Below are positions 1-8,780 of a stretch of 64,000 nucleotides of DNA, piece after piece. Source of the DNA: Pseudacidovorax sp. RU35E (lineage in GTDB: Bacteria > Pseudomonadota > Gammaproteobacteria > Burkholderiales > Burkholderiaceae_C); contig NZ_FTMY01000017.1 in the NCBI RefSeq assembly GCF_900156165.1, forward strand, positions 1-64,000. Reading direction: 5' to 3'. The notes beneath the pieces are model-generated. The model was not told the DNA's origin, did no database searches, and saw only the letters and a list, made by a program, of their open reading frames with translations. A program made the translations under genes and the position numbers. Numbering within the stretch: the first letter of the stretch is position 1; the number at the start of each line of letters is the position of its first letter.

Positions 1-527
1 GACACGCTTCTTTTTAAGAAGGCAACTTCTTTTTCATCAGAAGCCGCTGCCACTCTCTCAAGCCACCCACCAACCAAACTCAGCAAAAAAGCTGCTAATC
101 AGTCAGCGAGCCGGCCAGTATACGAGAGCTTTTCAGAACCTTGCAAGACCACTCCTACAAAAAGTTTAAACAGCCTCCAGCCTCCCAACTAAGCGCACCA
201 GCGTCGCCCACCTGAACGTCAGCAAGGCCAGAGCGGCAAAGACAAGCGTGCGATGAAGGCCCTACCGGGATGCTCTAGGTAGTTATGCGTGACCGTCAAC
301 AGCGGATCGCCACCACGACGAGTAATGCGTGACGGTCAAAGCGGAGGGCCACAACGAAGCACAGCGCAAGCAATCAGCCCCTCCACCTCCCTTGCGGGAA
401 AGTCGTCCCCACCCAGCAGGGACCAAGTTCGACCCCGCGCCCAGCGGCTTGGTCCACGCGCGAGGGTTCAGCCCTCTCGAGCATCGCCCCAGGCCCGCAC
501 AGCCGCCGCTTCGATAATCCCCGCCCA
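1..527. other. non-coding left edge
   Basis: I see no convincing gene in this stretch. The first 200 bases or so are clearly less GC-rich than the rest of the window and contain several short A and T runs. Bases 283-306 and 323-345 form an imperfect direct repeat with a 40-base period. Small open frames exist here, but they have no plausible ribosome binding site or family resemblance. The region must hold the promoter of the gene at 528, which I cannot place precisely. Confidence 0.5.
283..345. repeat. imperfect direct repeat, 40-bp period
   Basis: Two copies of about 23 bases share the core ATGCGTGAC(C/G)GTCAA followed by AGCGGA. They sit at 283-306 and 323-345. Each core contains a near-palindrome TGAC-x-GTCA. 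Paired sites like this could be a regulator binding pair or the end of a decayed mobile element. Nothing else identifies which. Confidence 0.55.
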
Positions 528-2429
528 ATGGCACTCATCACCTTATTGGACGCACAGCTGGCCTTCGGCCATGTGCCGCTTCTGGACCACGCCGATTTCT
601 CCCTGCAGGCGCAGGAGCGCGTCGGGCTCATTGGGCGCAATGGCGCAGGCAAGTCGTCGCTGCTCAAGATTCTTGGGGGGCTTGAAAAGACCGATGACGG
701 AACGATGCAGGTGCAGCAGGGGTTGCGCGTGGCCTTCGTCGCGCAGGAACCGGTGCTCGATGCCGGCCACAGCGTGTTCGACGCCGTCAGTCACGGCCTG
801 TCCGAGATCGTGAGCCTGCGCGCCCGCTACCTGGCGGGCGGTGAGGGTGAAGACCTCGACGCCCTGCAGTCCCAGATCGAGGCCCAGGCGGGCTGGAACT
901 GGGAACAGCGCGTCGACGAGACCCTGCACCGCCTCAACCTGGCACCCGACGCACGCATCGGCGCGCTCTCCGGCGGCATGCGCAAGCGCGTCGCGCTGGC
1001 CCAGGCGCTGGTGGCCGCGCCCGACGTCCTGCTCCTCGACGAGCCAACCAACCACCTGGACCTCGAAGCCATCGAATGGCTGGAGCAGTTGCTGATCGCC
1101 TTCAAGGGCAGCGTCGTCACGATCACCCATGACCGCGCCTTCCTCGACGCGGTGGCCACGCGCATCGTCGAACTGGACCGGGGCCAGTTGCGCAGCTATC
1201 CGGGCAACTTTGCGCGCTACCTGGTGCAAAAGGAAGAGCAGCTCGCGCAGGAAGCCGTGATCAACGCCAAGGCCGACAAGCTGCTCGCGCAGGAAGAGGT
1301 GTGGATCCGCAAGGGCGTCGAGGCCCGCCGCACGCGCAGCCAGAGCCGCATCGGCCGGTTGGAGACGCTGCGCAGCCGCCGCGCCAGCCGGCGCGAGGCG
1401 CTGGGGCGCGTCAAGATGGACGTTGCCAGCGGCCTGCCCAGCGGCAAGATCGTGGGCGAACTCACCGACGTGACCAAGCGCTATGGCGACCGCGCCGTGG
1501 TGCGCGATTTCTCGGCCACCATCCTGCGCGGCGACAAGGTCGGACTGATCGGCCCCAACGGCGCGGGAAAGACCACGCTGCTCAAGATGATCCTGGGCGA
1601 GATCGCCCCAGATGCCGGCCGCGTGCGCCAGGGTGCCAACCTGGAGGTCGCCTACTTCGACCAGATGCGCGACGCACTGGACCTGGACGCCACGCTGGAG
1701 GATTTCATCAGCCCCGGCAGCGAATGGATCGAGATCGGCAAACAGCGCAAGCATGTCAAGAGCTACCTGTCGGACTTTCTCTTCTCTCCTGCCCGGTCGC
1801 AATCGCCCGTGCGCTCGCTCAGCGGCGGCGAGCGCAACCGGCTGCTGCTGGCACGCCTGTTTGCACGGCCGGCCAACGTGCTCGTGCTGGACGAGCCGAC
1901 CAACGATCTGGACATCGACACCCTCGAACTGCTGGAAGAGCTGCTGCAGGATTACGAAGGCACCGTGTTCCTGGTGAGCCACGACCGTGCCTTCCTGGAC
2001 AACGTGGTGACAAGCACCATCGCTGCGGAAGGCGACGGCCGCTGGCGCGAGTACGAAGGTGGCGTTCAGGACTGGCTGATCCAGTCGAGGCGCGCACGGG
2101 AGATCGCCGCCGCTTCGGCCGCCGCGTCGGCGGCGAGCACACCCCCCGGGGCGCCTGGACCCGCGACGCCACCCACCGCAGACACGACCGCGCCGGCCCC
2201 TCGCCGCAAGCTCAGCTACAAGGAACAGCGCGAACTCGACGCGCTGCCCGAGCGCGTCGCGGCGCTCGAAGCCGAGCAGAAGTCCGTGCAGACCGAACTC
2301 GAACGCGGCGGCGGCGCCATCTACGGCACCGACCCCGGCCGGGCGGCCCAGCTGGCGCAACGCTTTGCGCAGATCGAGGAAGAACTGCTGGAAGCGCTGG
2401 AGCGCTGGGAAGTCCTCGAGGCCCGCTGA
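528..2429 (+). CDS. uup: ABC-F family ATPase Uup
   Basis: A soluble protein of 633 residues with two ABC ATPase domains and no membrane segments, as in the ABC-F family. Walker A motifs are GRNGAGKSS near residue 36 and GPNGAGKTT near 342. The signature sequences are LSGGMRKRVALAQAL and LSGGERNRLLLARLF, each followed by a DEPTN Walker B. A charged linker lies between the domains. An alanine/proline-rich stretch then leads to a C-terminal coiled-coil-like tail (KLSYKEQRELDALPERV), the layout of Uup. Family members bind ribosomes or branched DNA and affect transposon excision and translation. No strong Shine-Dalgarno precedes the ATG. The downstream gene starts 166 bases later. Confidence 0.93.
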   Translation: MALITLLDAQLAFGHVPLLDHADFSLQAQERVGLIGRNGAGKSSLLKILGGLEKTDDGTMQVQQGLRVAFVAQEPVLDAGHSVFDAVSHGLSEIVSLRARYLAGGEGEDLDALQSQIEAQAGWNWEQRVDETLHRLNLAPDARIGALSGGMRKRVALAQALVAAPDVLLLDEPTNHLDLEAIEWLEQLLIAFKGSVVTITHDRAFLDAVATRIVELDRGQLRSYPGNFARYLVQKEEQLAQEAVINAKADKLLAQEEVWIRKGVEARRTRSQSRIGRLETLRSRRASRREALGRVKMDVASGLPSGKIVGELTDVTKRYGDRAVVRDFSATILRGDKVGLIGPNGAGKTTLLKMILGEIAPDAGRVRQGANLEVAYFDQMRDALDLDATLEDFISPGSEWIEIGKQRKHVKSYLSDFLFSPARSQSPVRSLSGGERNRLLLARLFARPANVLVLDEPTNDLDIDTLELLEELLQDYEGTVFLVSHDRAFLDNVVTSTIAAEGDGRWREYEGGVQDWLIQSRRAREIAAASAAASAASTPPGAPGPATPPTADTTAPAPRRKLSYKEQRELDALPERVAALEAEQKSVQTELERGGGAIYGTDPGRAAQLAQRFAQIEEELLEALERWEVLEAR

Positions 2430-2595
2430 AGGCGGCCGCCTCGACGCTCCTGCGCCCGGGCATCGGGCCGCCATCCCGCCCGGGCGCGGCGCCCAACAAA
2501 AGGCGCCTTCCGGCGCGCCGAGCGCCCGCTTGTCCGACACGGCAGACAGCCGCCGCAGGCTATACCGCACGCTCCATGCCTGCCATCCCTGCGCC

Positions 2596-4353
2596 ATGCC
2601 GCTTCAACTGAATTCATCCGCCAAGGCCCTGCGCCGCGGCCTCGGCGTCGCGCTGCTCGCAGGGGCCGCCTTGCTTGGCGCCACCGTCGGCGGTTGCACC
2701 AGCCTGCCGGAGAACGTGAACCGCCCTGTCTCGCAGGCCCTTCCTCCCGTACAAGACGGTCCGCTTGCCCCGTTCGCACGAGACAACGGAGGCGACCCAA
2801 GCGCCGCTTCCGCCACGACAGCGCGGCCCCGCTCCGGCTTCATGCTAGTGGACGGCCCGCAGGCCGCCTACGCGAGCCGTTTGGCGCTCGCGGAGCAGGC
2901 GCAGCGCAGCCTGGACCTGCAGTACTACGCCATCCATGCCGACGCCAGCACCGGCCGCCTGATGCGCGCCGTGCAGGACGCCGCAAAGCGCGGCGTGCGG
3001 GTTCGCATCCTGATCGACGACTTCCACAGCGCCGGCCGCAACGCGCTGGTACTGGGCCTGGCCGACACGCCCAATGTGCAAATCCGTCTGTTCAACCCGC
3101 TGGCCGGTGCGCGGGCTTCGTCCATCGGCCGCATCGTCGTGTCGCTGGGCGACGTCGGCCGCATCCAGCAGCGCATGCACAACAAGCTCTTCATCGCGGA
3201 CAACACGCTGGGCATCACCGGTGGGCGCAACCTGGGCGATGCGTACTTCGGGCTGGGCGACGCGGGCAACTTCGTGGACCTCGACGTGCTGGCCGCCGGC
3301 CCCATCGTGCAGCAGATGTCCAAGAGCTTCGACCAGTACTGGAACGACGAGCGCGCCTACCCGGTCGAGTCGCTGGTGGATCGCAAGGAGATGGACAGCA
3401 TCCGCGACAAGGCGGCCGAGAGCGCACGCTCGGGCGCCGGATCGCATCCGCAAGGCTCGCCCTCGCCGCCCGACGGCGAGCCCCGCCCCGATGCCCGCAG
3501 CGCGGCCGCCTTTGGCGACAGCAAGGCCGCCCAGCGCCCGGGCTGGGACGAAAAGCCGATGGACCTGAAGACGGTGAAGTTCGTCTGGGCGCCTTCCCTG
3601 CTGCTGGTCGACCGCCCCGGGAAGATCCCCGCCGACGAACAGGCCAAGGAAGGCCCGTCGCCCGCCAAGCCCGATGCGCCCCATGGGGAGATGCCGGCGG
3701 GCGAAACCGTGGTCGAGGGCCTGCTGCCCTTGATCGCAGAGGCCCGGCAGGATCTGGTGATCGTCTCGCCCTATTTCGTGCCGGGCGATCAAATCCGCAC
3801 CGCCCTGGCCAAGGCGCGCGAGCGGGGCGTGCGGGTGCGCGTGCTGACCAACTCGCTGGCCTCCAATGACGCGCCCGTCGCGCATGTGGGCTATGCCCGC
3901 CATCGCACCGACCTGCTCGACATGGGGGTGGAGTTGTACGAGATGCGCGCCGACCAGGCTGGCCTGCGCCAGGCGCTGGGCACCGGCAGTGGCGTGACGG
4001 GGGGCATGGGCGAGTCCAAGGCCATGCTGCATTCCAAGTTCATCGTCCGCGACGGTCGCGTGCTGGTGATCGGGTCGATGAACCTGGACCTTCGTTCGCA
4101 GAAGCAGAACACCGAGATCGCGCTGCTGGTTCGCAGTCCGGCGCTGTCGACCCAGGCCACGTCCATCGTCGAGAAGAGCCTCAAGGAAGGTGCCTGGAAG
4201 GTGGAGCGCGATCCGGCATCCCGCGGCGCCCTCGTCTGGCGTGCGCCAGCGGGCAGCGGTCTCCAGGACGCCCACACCGAACCCGACACCAGCGCCAGCC
4301 TGCGCGCCCTGCTGTGGCTGATCGGGCCCCTGGCGCCGGATTCGATGCTGTGA
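2596..4353 (+). CDS. phospholipase D-like lipoprotein
   Basis: A 585-residue protein with a hydrophobic N-terminus and a lipobox-like GGC near residue 35 (ATVGGCTSL), so probably membrane-anchored outside the cytoplasm. It has two HKD catalytic motifs of the phospholipase D superfamily: HNKLFIAD around residue 195, followed by GGRN, and HSKFIVRD around residue 479, followed by GSMNLD. This is the pattern of cardiolipin synthase-like and PLD-like hydrolases. I chose ATG 2596 because the upstream in-frame sequence overlaps uup and would bury the signal peptide. The stop overlaps the next gene in a GTGA junction, suggesting translational coupling. The substrate is unknown; phosphatidyl transfer or hydrolysis in the envelope is inferred. 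Confidence 0.85.
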   Translation: MPLQLNSSAKALRRGLGVALLAGAALLGATVGGCTSLPENVNRPVSQALPPVQDGPLAPFARDNGGDPSAASATTARPRSGFMLVDGPQAAYASRLALAEQAQRSLDLQYYAIHADASTGRLMRAVQDAAKRGVRVRILIDDFHSAGRNALVLGLADTPNVQIRLFNPLAGARASSIGRIVVSLGDVGRIQQRMHNKLFIADNTLGITGGRNLGDAYFGLGDAGNFVDLDVLAAGPIVQQMSKSFDQYWNDERAYPVESLVDRKEMDSIRDKAAESARSGAGSHPQGSPSPPDGEPRPDARSAAAFGDSKAAQRPGWDEKPMDLKTVKFVWAPSLLLVDRPGKIPADEQAKEGPSPAKPDAPHGEMPAGETVVEGLLPLIAEARQDLVIVSPYFVPGDQIRTALAKARERGVRVRVLTNSLASNDAPVAHVGYARHRTDLLDMGVELYEMRADQAGLRQALGTGSGVTGGMGESKAMLHSKFIVRDGRVLVIGSMNLDLRSQKQNTEIALLVRSPALSTQATSIVEKSLKEGAWKVERDPASRGALVWRAPAGSGLQDAHTEPDTSASLRALLWLIGPLAPDSML

Positions 4354-5636
4354 AGCGCTTCGTGTCACGTTTGGGCCGCCACGTGACAAGCGGCGCCGTC
4401 CACCTGCGCCGATGGCTTGGCACGCCCGCCGCGGGTGCGCTGCTGCTGTCGCTCTCCGCGGCAGCCAGCGCAGAGGTCCAGCCATTGGCGCCCCCACCCG
4501 TGACCGTTCCGGGCACGCCTTCGCACGCCGCCCCGGTGCCGGCCGTCGTTCCTTCGATGCCCGCTCCGTCCGCGGCCAGCACGGACTGGCGTGGCCGCAT
4601 GGCCACCGCGGTACAGCAACTCGACAGCCACCCGCAGACGGGCCTCGGCGTGTACGTGCTGGACCTGGCCACCGGGCAGTCCTTCGGCCATCGGGCCGAG
4701 GAGCGTTGGTACCTCGCCTCGATGGTCAAGGTGCCGGTGGCCATCGCTGTGCTGCAGGCGGTCGAACGCGGCGACATCACGCTGGACACCACGGTCACCC
4801 TGCGCGCCGGGGACCGCGTGGACGGCGCGGGCGCCACGCTGCGCCAGCCGCTGGGTGCATCGCTCAGCGTGCGATGGCTGATGGGCCAGATGATCATCTA
4901 CAGCGACAACACGGCGACCGACATGCTGATCGACCTGGTCGGGCTGCAGGCGGTCAATGGTGTCGTCCAGGCGCTGGCGCCGCGCGGCATTGCGCGCATC
5001 ACGCCGCTGGCCGAGGTGCGGCGCCAGGTCTATGGCCAGCTCACGCCGGCGGCCAGTCACCTGTCGGGCAGTGACCTGCTGGCCCTGCACCGCGCGGGCA
5101 GCGACGCGACAAGGCGCCGCCAGCTCGCCGAGCTGCTGGCCGTGTCTCCCAGCCAGCTCAAGGCCGGCTCCCTTGATGCCGCCTACGACGCCTACTACGC
5201 CGAAGGCCTCAACAGCGGCCGGCTGGATGCCTATGCCCAGATCCTCGTCGCGCTGGCCGAGGGCCGCGCCCTGGGTGCCGAGGCTACGCAGACGCTGCTC
5301 AAGCTGATGGAAGACGTCGCCACCGGCCCGCAGCGGCTGCGTGCCGGCTTGCCGCCGCAGGCACGCCTTGCGCACAAGACGGGCACCCAGCGCCGCCGCA
5401 TCTGCGATGCCGGCCTGGTGCGCATGCCCGGCACCGATGCACGGCACCCGGTGGCGCTGGTGGCCTGCGTGCGCGACGCACCCAGCCTGACCCGTGCCGA
5501 ACATCTTCTGGCCCAGACCGCCGCCGCCCTCTGCCGATCCGGACTGCTCACGCAAGGAACCCCCGATGCGCCCACCTGCCCTGCTTTCATGCCTGACGAT
5601 CGCCACGGCGCTGCTGCTGCCGGCGTGGCGCGCTGA
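4350..5636 (+). CDS. class A beta-lactamase-like serine hydrolase
   Basis: A 428-residue protein with a signal peptide ending near AAASAEV and a proline/alanine-rich linker, then a penicillin-recognising serine hydrolase domain. Motifs seen: SMVK (nucleophile S124, K127), SDN at 185-187 and KTG at 343-345. The omega-loop region reads ITPLAEVRRQVY and does not show the canonical E-x-x-L-N of class A beta-lactamases. True beta-lactamase activity is therefore uncertain, and a carboxypeptidase-like or other role is possible. GTG 4350 is chosen because it overlaps the previous stop by four bases (GTGA); a GTG at 4314 is the alternative. A related paralogue follows directly with a 71-base overlap. 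Confidence 0.8.
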   Translation: MKRFVSRLGRHVTSGAVHLRRWLGTPAAGALLLSLSAAASAEVQPLAPPPVTVPGTPSHAAPVPAVVPSMPAPSAASTDWRGRMATAVQQLDSHPQTGLGVYVLDLATGQSFGHRAEERWYLASMVKVPVAIAVLQAVERGDITLDTTVTLRAGDRVDGAGATLRQPLGASLSVRWLMGQMIIYSDNTATDMLIDLVGLQAVNGVVQALAPRGIARITPLAEVRRQVYGQLTPAASHLSGSDLLALHRAGSDATRRRQLAELLAVSPSQLKAGSLDAAYDAYYAEGLNSGRLDAYAQILVALAEGRALGAEATQTLLKLMEDVATGPQRLRAGLPPQARLAHKTGTQRRRICDAGLVRMPGTDARHPVALVACVRDAPSLTRAEHLLAQTAAALCRSGLLTQGTPDAPTCPAFMPDDRHGAAAAGVAR

Positions 5637-6618
5637 GGCCGCCGACGACGGCGCCTGGTCGCAGCGCCTGGCCGAGCGCATCGCGCGCATCGACCAGCAG
5701 ACGCCCGGGCGCCTGGGCGTGTACGTCAAGCGCCTGTCCGACGGCAGCGAGATGAGCCATGGCGCCGACGAGCGCTGGTACCTGGCCTCCATGGCCAAGG
5801 TGCCGGTGGCACTGGCCGTGCTGCGCCAGGTGCAGGACGGACGCCGCACGCTCGACGACGAAGTGGCGCTTGAAGACGGCGACCGCATCGACGTCGGCAA
5901 CATCGTCTGGAACGACACCGGCACCCGCTACAGCCTGCGCACGCTGATCGAACGCATGCTGCTGGAGAGCGACAACACGGCCGCCAACATGCTGATCCGC
6001 ACGGTGACCGTGCAAACGCTCAACGACGGTACGCGCCAGGCCATGGGCACGCCCAACGTCACGTTCACCACCTTCGCGCAAGTGCGGCGCGACGTGTATG
6101 CCGAGGTGCACCCGAAGGCGCGCGACCTGGACAACGGCACGCTCGTGCGCATCGCCTCGGCCCGCAACGGGCCGGCGCGTGTCGAGGCCATCCGCCGTGC
6201 CGTCGACGCGAAGCGCACCGACCTCGCCACCACCAGCATGGACGAGGCCTACGACCGCTACTACCGCCGCGACCTGAACACCACCACGCTGATCGCCTAC
6301 GGCGGCATGCTGGAGCGCCTGGTCCGCGGGCAGGTGCTGCCCGATGGCCCGCCGCGGGCGGTGCTCTACAAGGCGATGAAGCACGACATCTACACCGGCT
6401 ACCGGCTGCAGGCCGGCCTGCCGCGCGACCATGCCTTCATCCACAAGACCGGCACCCAGCACCGCCGGGCCTGCCATGCCGGCGTGCTCGACCCGGACGA
6501 CCTGCAGAAGGCGCTGGTGATCGTGGCCTGCACGGCCGACCTGGACGAGCAGAAGCAGGCCGGGCCGGTGCTGGAGTCGGTGGGACGCGCGATCCGGCAG
6601 GCCGCGCTGGACCGTTGA
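5566..6618 (+). CDS. second class A beta-lactamase-like serine hydrolase
   Basis: A 350-residue secreted protein with a short signal peptide (MRPPALLSCLTIATALLLPA). The active-site motifs are SMAK (S75, K78), SDN (135-137) and KTG (294-296). It shares the ERWYLAS-M-KVPVA block and the HKTGTQ-RR-C-AG block with the preceding gene, so the two are probably tandem duplicates that diverged. The omega-loop region reads FAQVRRDVYAEV, again without a canonical glutamate/asparagine pair. ATG 5566 has an AAGGA Shine-Dalgarno at 5554-5558. The gene starts inside the end of its neighbour in another frame. Exact substrate unknown. Confidence 0.8.
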   Translation: MRPPALLSCLTIATALLLPAWRAEAADDGAWSQRLAERIARIDQQTPGRLGVYVKRLSDGSEMSHGADERWYLASMAKVPVALAVLRQVQDGRRTLDDEVALEDGDRIDVGNIVWNDTGTRYSLRTLIERMLLESDNTAANMLIRTVTVQTLNDGTRQAMGTPNVTFTTFAQVRRDVYAEVHPKARDLDNGTLVRIASARNGPARVEAIRRAVDAKRTDLATTSMDEAYDRYYRRDLNTTTLIAYGGMLERLVRGQVLPDGPPRAVLYKAMKHDIYTGYRLQAGLPRDHAFIHKTGTQHRRACHAGVLDPDDLQKALVIVACTADLDEQKQAGPVLESVGRAIRQAALDR

Positions 6619-6651
6619 AGAGCCGGCAGCGACGGTGCACGAGGGCGACGA

Positions 6652-8088
6652 TCAGCGCATTGCGTCCCGCGTGCGGCCGAAGGCCTTCCAGAAGCCAGCG
6701 TCCTGCGCGGTGGCGAAGTTGATGCGCATCAGCGTGGTGGGCTGCCGCCGCGCATGGAAGAGCGATCCGGGCGCCAGCAGGTAGCCCTGGTCCAGCATGC
6801 GCTGGGTGAGGGTGTCGGTGTCCACGCCCGTGTCCAGCCAGCCGAACAGGCCCGCGGGCTCCGACGCCAGCGTGCAGCCGTGGGCCAGCGCCAGCTTGAC
6901 GGCGCGCCCGCGGGCGCCGTCAAGCCGCAGGCGGATGCGCTCAACATGGCGGCGCAGCTGGCCCTGGTCGATGCACCAAGCCAGCGCCCGCTCGAACAGG
7001 GCCGGCGTGGTCAGCGTGGCGAGCAGCTTGGTCTCCAGCAGCCGCTCCACCAGCGGCGGCGCGGCCGCCAGAAAGCCGATGCGCCAGTTGGGCGCCAGCA
7101 CCTTGGCGAAGCCGCTCACGTAGATCACGCGCTGCAGGCCGTCGAGCACGGCCAGCCGGGTCGCATGCTCGGGCGCGAGGTGGCCGTAAGTGTCGTCCTC
7201 GACGATGTGGAAGTCGTGCTGCGCCGCCAGCTGGAGCACGCGGTGGGCACTGCCGGGCGCCAGGCAATGGCCGGTGGGGTTGTGCAGCACGCTCACGCTC
7301 ACGAAGAGCTTGGGCGCATGGGCCTCGCAGTAGCGCTGCATGACGGCCAGGTCGGGCCCGTCGGCGCGGCGCGGTACGGGCAGCACGCGCATGCCCAGGG
7401 CTTCGAGCCGTGCGAACTCGACCGCCCAGCCGGGCTCCTCGACCATCACCGGATCGCCGGCGCGCAGCAGGGTGCGGCTGACGATGTCCAGCGCATGGGT
7501 GGCGCCCACGGTGCTGACGATCTGCGACGGCGTCACCGGCAGCTGCAGGCCGGCCAGCTTCTGCGCCAGGCTGGCGCGCAGCGTGGCGTCGCCGGCCGGG
7601 TCGCCGTACTGCAGCGAGAACTCGCGCAACGCCGCGGGGCCGGTCACGCGGCGCACGGCGGCGGGCATGAAGCTGCTGTCCAGCCAGTCCGGGGGCAGCA
7701 CGCCCATGCCGGGCTGGGGCTTGTCGCTCTGGCGGTGGAACATGCCGCGGATCAGCGTGCTGGCATCGGCCGGTGCGGCCGGCGGCGCGGCCAGCACGGT
7801 GGCGACCGGCGCGGCCGGTGCCGCCCCGCGGGCATTGGGCTCGGCACGGTCGGCCGCCTCCGCCTGCCGCACGAAGAAGCCGCGCTGGCGCCGCGCCTCC
7901 ACCAGGCCCTGCGCCAGCAGCTGGTCGTAGGCGGCGACCACGGTGTGCGGGCTCACGCTGTGCTGGCGCGCGCATTCGCGCACCGACGGCAGCCGCGCGC
8001 CCGGCGCCAGCAGGCGGTTGCGGATGCGCTCGGCAAACAGCGCGGCCAGTTGCTCGGTGAGGGTCTGGCTGTGGGTGCGGGTGAGCAT
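6652..8088 (-). CDS. MocR-type GntR/aminotransferase regulator
   Basis: A 478-residue transcriptional regulator with an N-terminal GntR winged helix (LPSVRECARQHSVSPHTVVAAYDQL) and a C-terminal class I aminotransferase-like domain. The expected PLP lysine lies in VSGFAKVLAPNWRIGF. MocR proteins use PLP or its amino-acid adducts as an effector and usually control a divergent target. Here the divergent target is the LysE gene at 8181. Start ATG 8088 is chosen over an in-frame GTG at 8109 because the winged-helix domain begins right after it (MLTRTHSQTLTEQLAALF). Two direct repeats in the shared promoter, listed separately, are likely binding sites. Confidence 0.9.
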   Translation of the reverse strand: MLTRTHSQTLTEQLAALFAERIRNRLLAPGARLPSVRECARQHSVSPHTVVAAYDQLLAQGLVEARRQRGFFVRQAEAADRAEPNARGAAPAAPVATVLAAPPAAPADASTLIRGMFHRQSDKPQPGMGVLPPDWLDSSFMPAAVRRVTGPAALREFSLQYGDPAGDATLRASLAQKLAGLQLPVTPSQIVSTVGATHALDIVSRTLLRAGDPVMVEEPGWAVEFARLEALGMRVLPVPRRADGPDLAVMQRYCEAHAPKLFVSVSVLHNPTGHCLAPGSAHRVLQLAAQHDFHIVEDDTYGHLAPEHATRLAVLDGLQRVIYVSGFAKVLAPNWRIGFLAAAPPLVERLLETKLLATLTTPALFERALAWCIDQGQLRRHVERIRLRLDGARGRAVKLALAHGCTLASEPAGLFGWLDTGVDTDTLTQRMLDQGYLLAPGSLFHARRQPTTLMRINFATAQDAGFWKAFGRTRDAMR

Positions 8089-8136
8089 GTGTGCTGGTGC
8101 GGCCACCAATACAGATGGGCCTGTTTGTTCGAAAAA

Positions 8137-8155
8137 CTGTACTGCTTCTGTACTG
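8137..8155. promoter_or_regulatory. probable MocR operator, two CTGTACTG repeats
   Basis: Two perfect copies of CTGTACTG at 8137-8144 and 8148-8155 are spaced 11 bases start to start, about one helical turn. They lie between the divergent MocR regulator and lysE-type gene. A possible -10 element for the plus-strand operon, TAGAGT, lies at 8167-8172. Direct-repeat operators are usual for MocR proteins, so autoregulation and control of the exporter are inferred. Confidence 0.6.
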
Positions 8156-8180
8156 GCGCCAAAGTGTAGAGTGGCCCTCC

Positions 8181-8780
8181 ATGACCTGGCAAGAATTCAC
8201 CGCGCTGCTGGTGCTGGCCTCGGCGATGAGCTTTTCGCCCGGCCCCAACACCACGCTCTCGACCACGCTGGCGGCCAATGGCGGCCTGCGCCGGGCGATG
8301 CGCTTCGTCTGCGCGGTGCCGGTGGGCTGGAGCCTGCTGCTGTTGCTGACGGCGGCCGGCCTGGGCGCACTGGTGACCGCGGCGCCCGCGCTGCGGCTGG
8401 CCGTGAAGGCCGCGGGCATTGCCTATCTGCTGTGGATGGCCTGGCGCCTGTGGGGCGCGGACCGGATGGCGCAGGCCTCGGCCGCGCAGTTGCGGGTGGG
8501 CTTCTGGCAGGGCGTGGGTCTGCAGTTCGTCAACATCAAGGCCTGGCTGCTGGCCCTGGCCATCGTGGCCGGCTGGGTGAGCGGGCAGGCGCAACCCATG
8601 CTGCGCACCGGCATCGTGACGGGCGTGATGATCCTCTTCGCACTCGCCAGCAACCTGGCCTATGCGGCCGCCGGCGCCCTGCTGCGCGGCTGGCTGGCGC
8701 AAGGGCGCCGGCTCCTGATGTTCAACCGGGCGATGGCGCTGCTGCTGGTGCTGACGGCGGCGTGGATGGTGAAGGCATGA
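8181..8780 (+). CDS. LysE/RhtB family amino-acid exporter
   Basis: A hydrophobic 199-residue protein with about five to six membrane segments. The family block SFSPGPNTTLSTTLAANGG near the N-terminus marks the LysE/RhtB translocators, which export amino acids or related metabolites from the cytoplasm. The start at ATG 8181 places this block after the first 20 residues, as in other family members. The stop overlaps the next start by four bases (ATGA), so the two exporters are probably translated together under the divergent MocR regulator. The transported compound cannot be read from sequence. Confidence 0.88.
   Translation: MTWQEFTALLVLASAMSFSPGPNTTLSTTLAANGGLRRAMRFVCAVPVGWSLLLLLTAAGLGALVTAAPALRLAVKAAGIAYLLWMAWRLWGADRMAQASAAQLRVGFWQGVGLQFVNIKAWLLALAIVAGWVSGQAQPMLRTGIVTGVMILFALASNLAYAAAGALLRGWLAQGRRLLMFNRAMALLLVLTAAWMVKA

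Noticed and set aside
543-2597. Long open frame on the minus strand opposite uup (684 codons)
   Set aside because: It is an artefact of GC-rich codon usage; the plus-strand frame has two complete ABC ATPase domains and the minus frame has no recognisable family.
7943-8776. Long upstream extension of the EamA exporter frame
   Set aside because: It runs through the LysE gene in another frame; ATG 8777 overlapping the LysE stop fits the family start.
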